Of a DNA stretch of 64,000 bases, positions 44,716-53,910 are shown in pieces. A model generated the notes under the pieces. It ran no database searches, was not told where the DNA came from, and worked only from the letters and a program-made list of their open reading frames with translations. A program made the position numbers and the translations under genes. Positions within the stretch are counted from its first letter, which is position 1, and every line of letters starts with the position of its first letter. The DNA is from Solirubrobacteraceae bacterium (GTDB lineage: Bacteria > Actinomycetota > Thermoleophilia > Solirubrobacterales > Solirubrobacteraceae), in the NCBI GenBank assembly GCA_030447785.1, contig JAUJOF010000003.1, forward strand, positions 155,336 through 219,335, read 5' to 3'.

Positions 44716-46638
44716 GTGGCCGTCGTCATCGCTTCCGACCTCGCCAAGGACATGGCGGGCGAGCCCCTCCTGCGCGGCGTCTCGTTCAAGCTCGAGCGCC
44801 GCGACCGGCTGACCATCGCCGGGCGCAACGGCGCGGGCAAGACCACGCTGCTGCGCATGCTGGCCGGTGAGACGTCGGTGGACGGAGGGGAGATCGCCCT
44901 CGCCAAGGGCGTGCGCGTCGCGTTGCACGACCAGCGTCCCCCGCGGGAGCGCTCTTTGTCGCTGCGCGACTACGTGCTGGGCGGATGCCGCGAGCTCGTC
45001 GCGCTGGAGCAGGAGCTGTCCACGCTGGCCCAGGGAATGGCCGAGGGCGACGAGCGGGCCTTCGATGCCTACGCCCGCGCCGAAGCCGCCCTGGAGCACG
45101 CGGGCGGCTGGACCTGGCGCGACCGCGCGACCTCCATGGTCCGCGGCCTGGGCTTCGGCGAGGTCGAGTTCGACCGCGAGCTCTCGACGTTCTCCGGCGG
45201 TGAGCTGACCCGGGCCTCGCTGGCGCGCGCGCTGGCCGCGGGACCCGACCTCCTGCTGCTCGACGAGCCCACCAACCACCTGGACATCACCTCGCTGGAG
45301 TGGCTGGAGAAGACCCTCGTGGCGCTGGACGCCGCCGTGGTCCTCGTGGCCCACGACCGCTGGTTCCTGGAGGCGGTGGGCACCGGCGTGCTCGAGCTGG
45401 AGGCAGGGCGCTCGCGCTTCTTCGCGGGCACCTGGACCGCGTGGCGCAGGGAGGCCGCCCAGCGCGCGCTGGCCCTGGGGCGGGCCATCGACAAGCAGCA
45501 GGCCGAGATCGCCCGCCTGGAGCGCTTCGTCGAGCGCTTCCGGGCCAAGGCCACCAAGGCGCGCCAGGCCCAGTCGCGCGTGAAGCGCCTGGAGAAGATC
45601 GAGCGCATCCAGGGCGATCCGCGCGACACGCGCAGCCTGGGCTTCTCCTTCAAGCCCCCCCAGCGCAGCGGGCGGGTGGTCTTCGAGCTCGAGGACGGCC
45701 GGGTGGAGGTCCCCGGCCGCGTGCTGCTCGACCACGCCGAGCTGTGGCTGGAGCGCGGCGAGCACATCACGCTGGTGGGCCCCAACGGCACGGGCAAGAC
45801 CACGCTGATCGAGACGCTCGCCGGCCGCCGCGAGCTGGCCGCCGGCAAGCTGCGCCGCGGGCACAACGTGCAGCTGGGCTACCTCTCCCAGCACGCCGAG
45901 GAGCTGAACGCCGGCGGCTCGCGCACGGTGCTCGAGGCCTGCCAGCGCCTCACCGGGCTGAAGCCCAATCCGGCGCGCGCGCTGCTGGGGCGCTTCCTGT
46001 TCAGCGGCGAGGAGGGCGAGAAGCCGCTGGAGGGGCTCAGCGGCGGAGAGCGCCGGCGCCTGTCGCTGGCCGTGCTGGTGGCCGGCGGCGCCAATCTGCT
46101 GATCGTCGACGAGCCCACCAACCACCTCGACCTGGAGAGCCGCGAGGCACTCGAGGAGGCGCTGCTGGGCTTCGAGGGCTCGCTGGTGCTGGTCTCCCAC
46201 GATCGCGCGCTGCTCTCCGCGGTGGGCATGCGCACGGTCGCGGTGGAGGACGGCACGCTGCGCTCCTACCACGGCGGCTGGGAGGACTACCTGCGCGACC
46301 GCGAGGAGCGCCATGCGGTCGAAGAGGCGGCCGCGAGCGCGGGGGCGAAGGCCACGAGGAACGCCGGCGCCACGAAGAAGGCGGCCGCCACGAACGGCGG
46401 GCGCGGCGGCGCGCCGTCCTCGTCGCGCGCGCCGTCCAAGAACCGCAGGCGGGAGACCGAGCGGCTCGAAGGGCGCATCGAGCAGGCCGAGGCCGCGCTC
46501 GCCCGCCTGGAGGACGAGCTGGCCGAGCCGGGCGCCTGGGCCTCGCCCGAGCGCAGCGCGCAGTCCACGCGGCGCCACGAGGACGCCAGGCGGGCCGTCG
46601 CCGAGCTCTACGCGCGCTACGAGGCCCTGGCCGGGTAG
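44716..46638 (+). CDS. ABC-F family ATP-binding protein
   Basis: 640 aa with two ATP-binding domains and no membrane segment. Domain 1: GRNGAGKTTLLRML, FSGGELTRASLARAL, LLLLDEPTNHLDI. Domain 2: GPNGTGKTTLIETLAG, LSGGERRRLSLAVLV, LLIVDEPTNHLDL. The interdomain linker (FVERFRAKATKARQAQSRVKRLEKIERI) is the ABC-F signature and the Lys/Arg-rich C-terminal helix is Uup-like. Acts on ribosomes; the exact subtype (EttA, Uup or resistance type) cannot be told from this alone. Confidence 0.9.
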   Translation: MAVVIASDLAKDMAGEPLLRGVSFKLERRDRLTIAGRNGAGKTTLLRMLAGETSVDGGEIALAKGVRVALHDQRPPRERSLSLRDYVLGGCRELVALEQELSTLAQGMAEGDERAFDAYARAEAALEHAGGWTWRDRATSMVRGLGFGEVEFDRELSTFSGGELTRASLARALAAGPDLLLLDEPTNHLDITSLEWLEKTLVALDAAVVLVAHDRWFLEAVGTGVLELEAGRSRFFAGTWTAWRREAAQRALALGRAIDKQQAEIARLERFVERFRAKATKARQAQSRVKRLEKIERIQGDPRDTRSLGFSFKPPQRSGRVVFELEDGRVEVPGRVLLDHAELWLERGEHITLVGPNGTGKTTLIETLAGRRELAAGKLRRGHNVQLGYLSQHAEELNAGGSRTVLEACQRLTGLKPNPARALLGRFLFSGEEGEKPLEGLSGGERRRLSLAVLVAGGANLLIVDEPTNHLDLESREALEEALLGFEGSLVLVSHDRALLSAVGMRTVAVEDGTLRSYHGGWEDYLRDREERHAVEEAAASAGAKATRNAGATKKAAATNGGRGGAPSSSRAPSKNRRRETERLEGRIEQAEAALARLEDELAEPGAWASPERSAQSTRRHEDARRAVAELYARYEALAG

Positions 46639-46676
46639 CCGCGCGCAGAGGATTCCCCGGCGCGTGACCGGGCCGG

Positions 46677-46682
46677 TAGGGT
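46677..46682 (+). promoter_or_regulatory. Candidate -10 of the Spo0M-like gene
   Basis: TAGGGT, six bases before ATG 46689, as at secA, nadC and the ABC-F gene. Confidence 0.45.
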
Positions 46683-46688
46683 CGCGCC

Positions 46689-47471
46689 ATGTTCAAGAAG
46701 CTCTTCGCGTCCATGGGGGGATCCGGCGGCGCCAGCGTCGCCACCGAGTTGACGGCCGCGAGGACGCGGCCGGGAGGCAGCGTCGAGGGCGAGATCGTCG
46801 TCCGCGGCGGCGAGATCGAGCAGGAGATCAGCCAGGTCGCCGTGGGGCTGCAGGGCATCGTCGAGGTCGAGGGCGAGGACTCCGAGTGGCAGGCCGAGCA
46901 GTCCTTCGCCCAGCAGGTCGTGGGCGGGCCGCTGACCCTCGGCCCCGACTCCGAGGAGCGGATGAGCTTCCGCCTCGAGGTGCCGTGGGAGACCCCGTTC
47001 AACGTCCTGGGTGGCCGCCCGATCTCCACGGTACGCCTCGGCCTGGAAACGGAGTTGCGCATCGAGCGCGCGGTGGACAAGGGCGATCTCGATCCCGTCG
47101 AGGTCGAGGCCCTGCCCGGGCAGCACCGTGTCCTGCACGTGCTGCACGAGCTGGGCTTCCGGCGCAAGGGCTCAGATCTCGAGCGCGGGCGCGTGCACGG
47201 CGCGCAGCTGCCCTTCCACCAGGAGATCGAGTACAGCCCGTCCTCCGAGTTCGCCGGCGCGATCAACGAACTCGAGGTGGTGTTCGTCGCCGGCCCTCAG
47301 ACGACGAGGGTCATCCTCGAGGCCGACCGCCGCGGTGGCCTGCTCGCCGAGGGCCGCGACGAGCAGCGGGGCTTCGAGGTGCCCACGATCGACATCGACA
47401 GCTTCGACGTCGCCGGCGCGCTACGCGGGGAGCTCGCCCGGCTCGGTCGCCGGCCGGGGCTGTTCGGCTGA
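46689..47471 (+). CDS. Spo0M-like arrestin-fold protein
   Basis: 260 aa of the SpoOM family: an N-terminal arrestin-like beta-sandwich (ASVATELTAARTRPGGSVEGEIVVRGGEIEQEISQVAVGLQ) followed by a second sandwich (IERAVDKGDLDPVEVEALPGQHRVLHVLHELGFRRKGSDLERGRVHG). The PGQHRVLHVLHELGF stretch is characteristic. Spo0M affects sporulation and division in Bacillus; this lineage is not known to sporulate, so a cell-morphology or stress role is more likely. Confidence 0.84.
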   Translation: MFKKLFASMGGSGGASVATELTAARTRPGGSVEGEIVVRGGEIEQEISQVAVGLQGIVEVEGEDSEWQAEQSFAQQVVGGPLTLGPDSEERMSFRLEVPWETPFNVLGGRPISTVRLGLETELRIERAVDKGDLDPVEVEALPGQHRVLHVLHELGFRRKGSDLERGRVHGAQLPFHQEIEYSPSSEFAGAINELEVVFVAGPQTTRVILEADRRGGLLAEGRDEQRGFEVPTIDIDSFDVAGALRGELARLGRRPGLFG

Positions 47472-47478
47472 CCTGGGC

Positions 47479-47838
47479 TCATCGCCCCGCCGTCGCGGCC
47501 AGGTAGTCCACCAGCCGCGCGAGTTCCTCACTGCTCAGACGCGAGGCGTAGTCCCTGGGCATGACGTTGTCGGGGAAGCCCGGGGCGTCGCGGGCACCAG
47601 GCTCGACGATCGACTCGCGGATGAACGCGGGATCCCGGTCCGCCAGAGCCTGGTCGAGGTCGGGTCCCACGGTGCCGGTGGACCCCGCTTCGGCGAGGGT
47701 GTGGCATCCGCCGCAGCCCTGGGCGGTGAACAGCTCCTCGCCGGCCTGCGTCGCGGACCCTCCGGGCCCGGCTCCTGCGCCGCAGCCGCCGAGCACCAAG
47801 GCGCCCAGCGCGGCCAGCACGGTCCGCCGCACGCCCAT
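47479..47838 (-). CDS. Small lipid-anchored c-type cytochrome
   Basis: 119 aa. A lipoprotein signal ends at LVLGGC, followed by one haem-binding CGGCH (about residue 44) and an axial Met in a VMPRDYASRLSSEELARLVDYLA context, a class I cytochrome c. Probably an electron carrier at the outer face of the membrane for a terminal oxidase, or a donor for a dehydrogenase. It lies convergent with the Spo0M-like gene, seven bases apart. Confidence 0.82.
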   Translation of the reverse strand: MGVRRTVLAALGALVLGGCGAGAGPGGSATQAGEELFTAQGCGGCHTLAEAGSTGTVGPDLDQALADRDPAFIRESIVEPGARDAPGFPDNVMPRDYASRLSSEELARLVDYLAATAGR

Positions 47839-47968
47839 CAGACCAAGACCGCCGGGGAGCGAACCATTCGTGGCCGGGCGCCCTCGATCACCCGGTGGAC
47901 TAAAGCAGACGCCGAGTCCCCGGGAAGCCGCGGACCGCGGCCGTGGACGACAGGGTCCTGCCGGCTGA

Positions 47969-49636
47969 TCAGGCGACCAGCAGGCCGAGCGGGTTGGCAT
48001 GGGCCCGGCGGACCTCGACCTCCACCTCGTCGCGGGGGACGCGGAACTCGGCCAGGGTGACCACCGGGGCGTCGGGCCTCATGGTGGTCGTCGCCCCGCG
48101 AAACGCGCAGCGCAGCTCGTCGGGCCGGCACTCCATCACGCCGTAGCCGCGGTGGGCGTGGTTGTTGAACTTGATGTGGGGGTTCTGGGTCTCGAGGCGC
48201 TCGGTGAGCGTGGCGGCGGTCATCGACCCCTGGCCGGGCGGGAAGCCCAGCGTCTCGGGGATGCCCAGCGAGGTGACCGAGCCGCCGACGAACTCGGTGG
48301 CCGCCGGGGCGCCACCCACCCGCCCGGTGGTGGTGACCACGCCGGCGAAGAAGGTGTGGATGTCCCCGGTGATCGCGGTCACGTTGCGGATGCCCCGGTC
48401 GAGCACGAAGCGCATGAGCTCTTCGCGCTCGGCGGCGTAGCCGTCCCACTGGTCGGGGTTGACGGGGTTGCCGGCGGGCAGGTCGAGGGCCATGAGCATG
48501 ATCTGGTTGGCCAGCACCTTCCAGGTGGCATCCGAGCCGGCCAGGCGCTCCTCGAGCCACGCCACCTGCCGGGAGCCGAGCATGGTGCGCCCCGGCTCGC
48601 GGGCCTCGGGGCAGGGGCGGAAGAACGCGTCCCCGCAGGGCTGGTCGTCGCGGTACTGGCGGGTGTCCAGCAGCAGGATCTCGGCGTTGGCGCCCAGGCG
48701 CAGCGAGCGGTAGAAGCGGTTGGGCTCGGGGCAGACCACGCGCCCGAAGGGCATCCACTCGCGGTAGGCCAGGAAGGCGTTGCGCCGGCGGTCGAGGAAG
48801 TCCACACGGCGGTCCAGCGTGGCCTCGCCGGGCGCCTGCGCGGCCCAGTTGTCCTCGACCTCATGGTCGTCGAAGATCGCCATGAAGGCGCTCGCGGCGT
48901 GCATGGCCTGAAGCTGGGGATCGGAGCGGTAGAGCCGGTACTTGTCGCGGTACTCGGGCAGGGTCTGGACCTCGGCGTCGCCGTTGGCGCCGGTGGTGTC
49001 GCGCCGCTCGGGCGGTCCCTCGTAGAAGGTGCGCTCGTAGATGTAGTCGCCCAGCGAGACGATGAGGTCGAGGTCGTCCTCGGCGGCCAGTCCGCCGTGG
49101 GGCGAGTAGAAGCCGGCCTGGTAGTCCTGGCAGGAGAAGAAGCCGATGCGCACCGGCTCGCGGGAGTCGGGCGGACGCGCCGTGACGAAGCGCCCGACCG
49201 GGGAGTCGGAGGCGGCGGTGGCGAAGCGGTAGAAGTAGCGCTCGCCGGGCTCCAGGTCGCCGACCCGCGCCCGGGCGACGTAGTCGCGCACCTGCGCGGC
49301 GCGGACCCGCTCGCGGTGCACCACGTCGGAGAAGCCCGAGTCCCGCGCGACCTCGAGCTCGATGCGTCCGGAGCGCTCGATGCCCTCCACGCGCGTCCAC
49401 AGCGTGGCGGCGGTCTGGGTGGGATGGCCGCTGGCCACGCCGTGGGCGAAGGTCCCCTCGCGCAGCACTCGGTCCGCGGTGCGCAGCGGGGTGGTGGCGC
49501 AGCCGTCCGCCGAGCAGGGGCGCGCTGCCGCACCCAGCGCGTCGGCGCCCAGGACGAGCGCGCCGGTGCCCGCAAGCCCGGCGGTCAGGACGCTGCGGCG
49601 CGAGAGCTCGTCGGGCACGGGGCGCGATCTTGGCAT
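47969..49636 (-). CDS. PhoD-type alkaline phosphatase/phospholipase
   Basis: 555 aa. The Tat signal (ELSRRSVLTAGLAGTGALVLG) precedes an N-terminal PhoD domain (HGVASGHPTQTAATLWTRVEG) and a calcineurin-like domain with IVSLGDYIYE, IFDDHEVEDNWA, ANQIML and a C-terminal TGDIHTFFAGVV. Metal ligands are those of Ca/Fe-dependent PhoD, so secreted phosphate release from esters is likely. It fits the phosphate-related genes at 61.9-64 kb although no PHO box was noticed upstream. Confidence 0.85.
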   Translation of the reverse strand: MPRSRPVPDELSRRSVLTAGLAGTGALVLGADALGAAARPCSADGCATTPLRTADRVLREGTFAHGVASGHPTQTAATLWTRVEGIERSGRIELEVARDSGFSDVVHRERVRAAQVRDYVARARVGDLEPGERYFYRFATAASDSPVGRFVTARPPDSREPVRIGFFSCQDYQAGFYSPHGGLAAEDDLDLIVSLGDYIYERTFYEGPPERRDTTGANGDAEVQTLPEYRDKYRLYRSDPQLQAMHAASAFMAIFDDHEVEDNWAAQAPGEATLDRRVDFLDRRRNAFLAYREWMPFGRVVCPEPNRFYRSLRLGANAEILLLDTRQYRDDQPCGDAFFRPCPEAREPGRTMLGSRQVAWLEERLAGSDATWKVLANQIMLMALDLPAGNPVNPDQWDGYAAEREELMRFVLDRGIRNVTAITGDIHTFFAGVVTTTGRVGGAPAATEFVGGSVTSLGIPETLGFPPGQGSMTAATLTERLETQNPHIKFNNHAHRGYGVMECRPDELRCAFRGATTTMRPDAPVVTLAEFRVPRDEVEVEVRRAHANPLGLLVA

Positions 49637-49714
49637 GCGCGGAGACGACGAGGTGACGGTTCGGTGAACGGCGGGTGGGCGTCGCCGCGCCCGCCGACGG
49701 GTCCGGGTGCGGCC

Positions 49715-51412
49715 TCAGCGACGGGTGCGCAGCGTGAAGCGGCGCACGACCGGGTCGCGGTCAGAGCGCACGCGCACGTCGACGGTGTAGCGACCCAACG
49801 CCGCCGTGCGCCTGCGTCCGTTGCCGTCCCACGACACGGTCATCACGCCCCCGCGCCCCGCGCAGGTGCGCTGCAGCGTGCGGATCGTCCGTCCGCCGCG
49901 GCGGATGCGCACGTGGACGCGAGCGGGCTGGGCGAGCGCGACGCGCACCAACGGCGTCGAGCGCCCCCGCTGGAGGCCACGGGTCAGCGGGCGGATGGAG
50001 CGCACCAGCGCTCCGTCCCGGGAAGGCACCGTCACCACCCGCGCCCTGCCCTCCCAGCCCGAGCCGACCGCGATCGCCGCGCGGCCCGGGCAGACCGCCT
50101 CGAAGCGACCGCTGGCCGTCTGGCGCTCGGCCACGCGGCGCGGGTCCTCGCCGGCGCCCGGCAGCGGACGGAGGATCTCCGCGTTGCTGGTGGTCCACAT
50201 GAACGCGGGCGTGGGCAGGTTGGCTCGATTGGGTCGCGCGTCGGAGGGCTCGCGAAGCTCGAGCGTCACCTGGGCGCCCTCCTCGGTCAGCTGGTCGCCG
50301 CGGGCGCTCCAGCGCGCGGTCGATCCCCGCTCGACCCTGTCGGGGCCGTCGAGCTCGAGGGACTTCGGGCGGAAGATCGCCACCGCGTCGGTGGTCACGC
50401 CGCCGCCGGGCGCCACGTGCACCAGCCGGTAGCCGTGCCAGTAGCCGTAGTCGACGCCGGTCTGCTCGCCCGAGCCGACGTAGACCTCGCCGCCCGCGCC
50501 GCCGTCGGTGAAGTAGGGCACCCCGCCCGCGCCGTAGCGCCACATCCCTTTGATGTGGCCGGCGAAGACCCCGTCGACCCCCAGCTGCGCGGCCAGCCGC
50601 TCGACGAGATCGTTCTCCGGGGAGGTGCCCTCGCCCAGGGTGTGGGGCGCCGGCGTGGGCTCGGTGTGCCCGGGCCGCGGATCCCGGGTGGGCATGTGCA
50701 CGACCACGAAGACCCGCCGGCCCGCCGCGCCGGCCTCGGTGGCGGCGCGGCGCAGGAAGTCCAGCTGGCTGCGGTCGCCCTCCGCGTCGGGGAACGGAGG
50801 GTTCTGCAGGGGATCGCAGTTGAGGAAGCTGAAGCAGGAGTTGTCCAGGAAGATCCAGCGCGCGGGCCCCACGTCGACCGCGTAGTACGACGAGGCCCCG
50901 GGCGGATCGCTCGGCGGGCGCCGCCTGGGGGCAAAGCGCGGGTCCGCGACGGGCGGCGCGTCGCCGAAGGGGTACGGACGGCCGGCGAAGACGCTCTCGT
51001 AGTTGCTCAGGCTGCCGGTGGGATCGACGCCCTCGGGGAAGCCGGGCTTGGCCTTGCGATCGTGGTTGCCCACGCCGGCGTAGTAGGGGATGCCCGCCCG
51101 GTCGTAGGCCTCCATGTAGCGCCTCCAGGTCTCGAGGTTGGCCACCGTCCCGTCGCTGGACTTGTCGGCCGAGGTGAGCACCGCGGCGGGGCGGTAGCGG
51201 ATCGACTCCTGGATGACCTTGGGGAAGATGCGCGGGCCGTCGGGGTCGTCCCAGTGCTCCTCGCCCAGGTGCGCGAACAGCGTGCCCTCGGCCGGGGCGG
51301 GGGGCCACGGCGTGTGGACCGCCGGGGCCGGGGCCGCGAGGCCCAGGGTCAGCAGCGCGGTGAGGACGGCGAGTCGGCCGGCGGCGGGCAAGGGCCGGCG
51401 ATGGTAGATCAC
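49715..51412 (-). CDS. Secreted calcineurin-like phosphoesterase with C-terminal Ig-like domain
   Basis: 565 aa from GTG 51412. A signal peptide (LPAAGRLAVLTALLTLGLAAPAPA) precedes a metallophosphoesterase core with YAGVGNHDRKAKPG (GNHD motif), VVHMPTRDP, FAGHIKGMW and YHGYRLVHV. The first motif is changed (SADKSSDG instead of GDxxxxG), so activity may differ from standard members. The C-terminus (VHVRIRRGGRTIRTLQRTC...VSWDGNGRRRTAALGRYTVDVRVR) is an FlgD/Ig-like repeat. A substrate cannot be assigned. Confidence 0.72.
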   Translation of the reverse strand: MIYHRRPLPAAGRLAVLTALLTLGLAAPAPAVHTPWPPAPAEGTLFAHLGEEHWDDPDGPRIFPKVIQESIRYRPAAVLTSADKSSDGTVANLETWRRYMEAYDRAGIPYYAGVGNHDRKAKPGFPEGVDPTGSLSNYESVFAGRPYPFGDAPPVADPRFAPRRRPPSDPPGASSYYAVDVGPARWIFLDNSCFSFLNCDPLQNPPFPDAEGDRSQLDFLRRAATEAGAAGRRVFVVVHMPTRDPRPGHTEPTPAPHTLGEGTSPENDLVERLAAQLGVDGVFAGHIKGMWRYGAGGVPYFTDGGAGGEVYVGSGEQTGVDYGYWHGYRLVHVAPGGGVTTDAVAIFRPKSLELDGPDRVERGSTARWSARGDQLTEEGAQVTLELREPSDARPNRANLPTPAFMWTTSNAEILRPLPGAGEDPRRVAERQTASGRFEAVCPGRAAIAVGSGWEGRARVVTVPSRDGALVRSIRPLTRGLQRGRSTPLVRVALAQPARVHVRIRRGGRTIRTLQRTCAGRGGVMTVSWDGNGRRRTAALGRYTVDVRVRSDRDPVVRRFTLRTRR

Positions 51413-51469
51413 GGACGGACCGGCATGTGAAGGTCCGGTGAGCGCGCGGTCGCCCACTGGCGGCTGCGC

Positions 51470-53866
51470 TCACGCGACGATCCGAGTGGCCAGCGGCCGC
51501 GAGGGAGAGACCGACCAGCGCCCGTGCACGCAGCGCACCACGGTGCCGTCGGCCAGGCGGGCACGGGCGCGCCCGCAGTGCGGCTGGCCCCACAGCGTCG
51601 CCTCCAGCGGGCGCTCGCCCTCGGGCGTGTCCCCGAGGCCGGCGGCGACGTGCTCGCCCGGGTAGGTGACGACCAGCGCGCCCTCGCGCACCCAGACCGG
51701 GATGCGCTCAAGCGGCGCGGGGACGATCACGGTGCGCCCGCCCTCCACCCGCTCGCCGCTCCACGTCTCGATCCACCGCCCCCGCGGCAGCACGACCTCG
51801 CGCTCGCGGGCGCCGTCCTCCAGGACGGGAGCCACCCACAGGGAAGGGCCGAGCGCGAACGCGTCGGCCACCCGCCACGCGTGGCGCTCCCCGGGCTGCA
51901 GCAGCGACAGCGGGCGGATCATCGGCAGCCCGCAGCGCGCGGCGGTGGCCGCCGCGGCGCGCAGGTAGGGGACGAGGCGCTCGTGCAGGAGCACGGCCGC
52001 GCGATAGGCGTCGAGCGTCGCGCGGTCGTAGGTCCACGGCTCCTGCTCCATGCGCCCGTGGGCGTGCATGAGCGGCGTGAAGCAGCCCAGCTGCGCCCAG
52101 CGCACCAGCAGCTCGGGGGGACAGCGATCGACGAGCCGGTGGCCGAGATAGCCGCCCACGTCGTGTGACCAGTTGGAGAAGCCGCTGGAGGCGGCCGACA
52201 GCCCGGCGGCCACCAGCACCCGCAGCGACCAGAAGTCCGACGCCTGATCGCCGCCCCACAGATGGCCGAGGGCCTGCTGACCGGTCCACCCACAGCGCCC
52301 GAACAGCACGCCCCGGCCGGGGTGGGCCTCGTCCAGCGCGCGCTGCATGGAACGCCGGTAGGCGGTCCCGTGCTCCCACGCCGCCTGCGCGCCTGTGGCG
52401 CCGTCGGCGAAGCGCGCGCCGTCGGGCAGGTAGTACCCCTCGCCGTCGTCGGCCTTGATGCCCTCGACCCCCAGCCCGAGCGCGCGCACGGCCTGCGCGC
52501 GCCACCAGGCCTCCGCGGCGGGCGAGCGCAGGTCCACGGGAGAGCCGGTGCCCATCCACCAGCGCGCGACGAAGGACCGCTCGGGATGCTCGGGATCGGC
52601 CACGAAGTGGCCTTCGCGCTCGCCCTCCGCGTAGGTGTCGGCGGGCGCGGCGTGCAGCGCCTGGGAGCCGGGGTCGGGCGGGACCTGCCCGGGCGAGGAG
52701 TCGAGGTTGACCCACGGCGTCACCCACACCACGGTGCGCACCCCCCGCGCCCGGAAGCCTCCCACCATCCCGGTGAAGTCGGGGAACTGGTGGGGGTTGG
52801 GCTCCCAGGTGTTGTACTGGGTCTCCCACGGCGAGTCGAGGACGACGGCGTCGAGCGGGATCCCGTGTCGCTCGCAGCCCGTGACGTCGTCGACGACCTC
52901 GTCCTGATGGCCGTACACGTCGCGGCTCTTCCAAAAGCCATAGCCCCACTCGGGCAGCAGCGCCGGAAGGCCGCAGGCGCGCAGGTAGCGGCGCAGGCGC
53001 GCGGCGGGGGAGGCGTCAACGTGCACCACGACGCGCAGGGGCCCGGCGCCCGCGCGCGCCGAGAGGGTGGTGCGCTCGCCCAGATCGAAGCGGATGCCGT
53101 TGCCCGTGCCGTCGATCCACGCCGACCAGCCCCTGCTCGAGGCGATCCAGGGGCAGGGCGCGCAGTCGCCCTGGGGGATGCCGCCCTGGGCCAGCAGGTC
53201 GGGCGGGCAGTCGGGACCGGTGTAGCGGCGGTCGGCGCCCAGCTGGATCTCGCGCCCGGCATGGTCCACGGAGGGGTGGTGGCGGGCGCCCAGGCCGGCG
53301 AAGGCCTCATCCGGCGCGGCCGCCCAGTCGAGGGCGACGCGGAGGGGGGCGTCCTCCGCGGTGAGCGTCAGGGAGACGCTCTGCGCATCGGGGAGGGCGA
53401 CCACAAGCCGCGCGGCGCGCCCGCCGGTCATCGAGAGCGCGAGGTCCAGCGGCGGGTCGCCCGAGGAGAGGACCGTCTGCGCGGCGCCGCCGGCGAGGAT
53501 GCGCGTCGCGTCGGGACGAGCCTTCTCTGGGCACGGGGCCGGCCGTGGAGCGTTGTCTGTGGCCGGCGCGGCCCGCTCGGCCCGTGCCCGGGTACGCAGC
53601 GCCTCGTCGGCGATCACACCCTCGCTGAACTGCACGAACTGGTCGCGCACCTCGCCGTCGCCCACCCACGCACCCCCGCCACGCATCAGGGCGCGACCGC
53701 CCCGGTGGACCTCGAAGGAGAACGGGTCCGCCACCACGCGGACGGTCACCTCGGCGGGCACGCCCGTGGGCTTCCACGCCGCGCCCCGCGTCCGGCGTGC
53801 GTTCACCGGATCGTCACCCGCCCGATACAGCCGCTTCACGAACCGCCTGCAAACAGAGGAGATCAT
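51470..53866 (-). CDS. Family GH31 glycosidase
   Basis: 798 aa from ATG 53866. A beta-sandwich N-terminal region leads to a TIM barrel: EWGYGFWKSRDVYGHQDEVVDDV, VVLDSPWETQYNTWEPNP, the catalytic nucleophile Asp in EGIKADDGEGYY, and the acid/base Asp in WGGDQASDFWSLRVLV. Typical GH31 features are complete. Likely an alpha-glucosidase or alpha-xylosidase; the exact linkage is unknown. No signal peptide. It is divergent from the PHP-GT4 gene (44 bases), forming one carbohydrate locus with the downstream genes. Confidence 0.85.
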   Translation of the reverse strand: MISSVCRRFVKRLYRAGDDPVNARRTRGAAWKPTGVPAEVTVRVVADPFSFEVHRGGRALMRGGGAWVGDGEVRDQFVQFSEGVIADEALRTRARAERAAPATDNAPRPAPCPEKARPDATRILAGGAAQTVLSSGDPPLDLALSMTGGRAARLVVALPDAQSVSLTLTAEDAPLRVALDWAAAPDEAFAGLGARHHPSVDHAGREIQLGADRRYTGPDCPPDLLAQGGIPQGDCAPCPWIASSRGWSAWIDGTGNGIRFDLGERTTLSARAGAGPLRVVVHVDASPAARLRRYLRACGLPALLPEWGYGFWKSRDVYGHQDEVVDDVTGCERHGIPLDAVVLDSPWETQYNTWEPNPHQFPDFTGMVGGFRARGVRTVVWVTPWVNLDSSPGQVPPDPGSQALHAAPADTYAEGEREGHFVADPEHPERSFVARWWMGTGSPVDLRSPAAEAWWRAQAVRALGLGVEGIKADDGEGYYLPDGARFADGATGAQAAWEHGTAYRRSMQRALDEAHPGRGVLFGRCGWTGQQALGHLWGGDQASDFWSLRVLVAAGLSAASSGFSNWSHDVGGYLGHRLVDRCPPELLVRWAQLGCFTPLMHAHGRMEQEPWTYDRATLDAYRAAVLLHERLVPYLRAAAATAARCGLPMIRPLSLLQPGERHAWRVADAFALGPSLWVAPVLEDGAREREVVLPRGRWIETWSGERVEGGRTVIVPAPLERIPVWVREGALVVTYPGEHVAAGLGDTPEGERPLEATLWGQPHCGRARARLADGTVVRCVHGRWSVSPSRPLATRIVA

Positions 53867-53910
53867 CAGGAGCGACCGCAGAAGGTCCCACGACCAAGAC
53901 GGGAGCACCG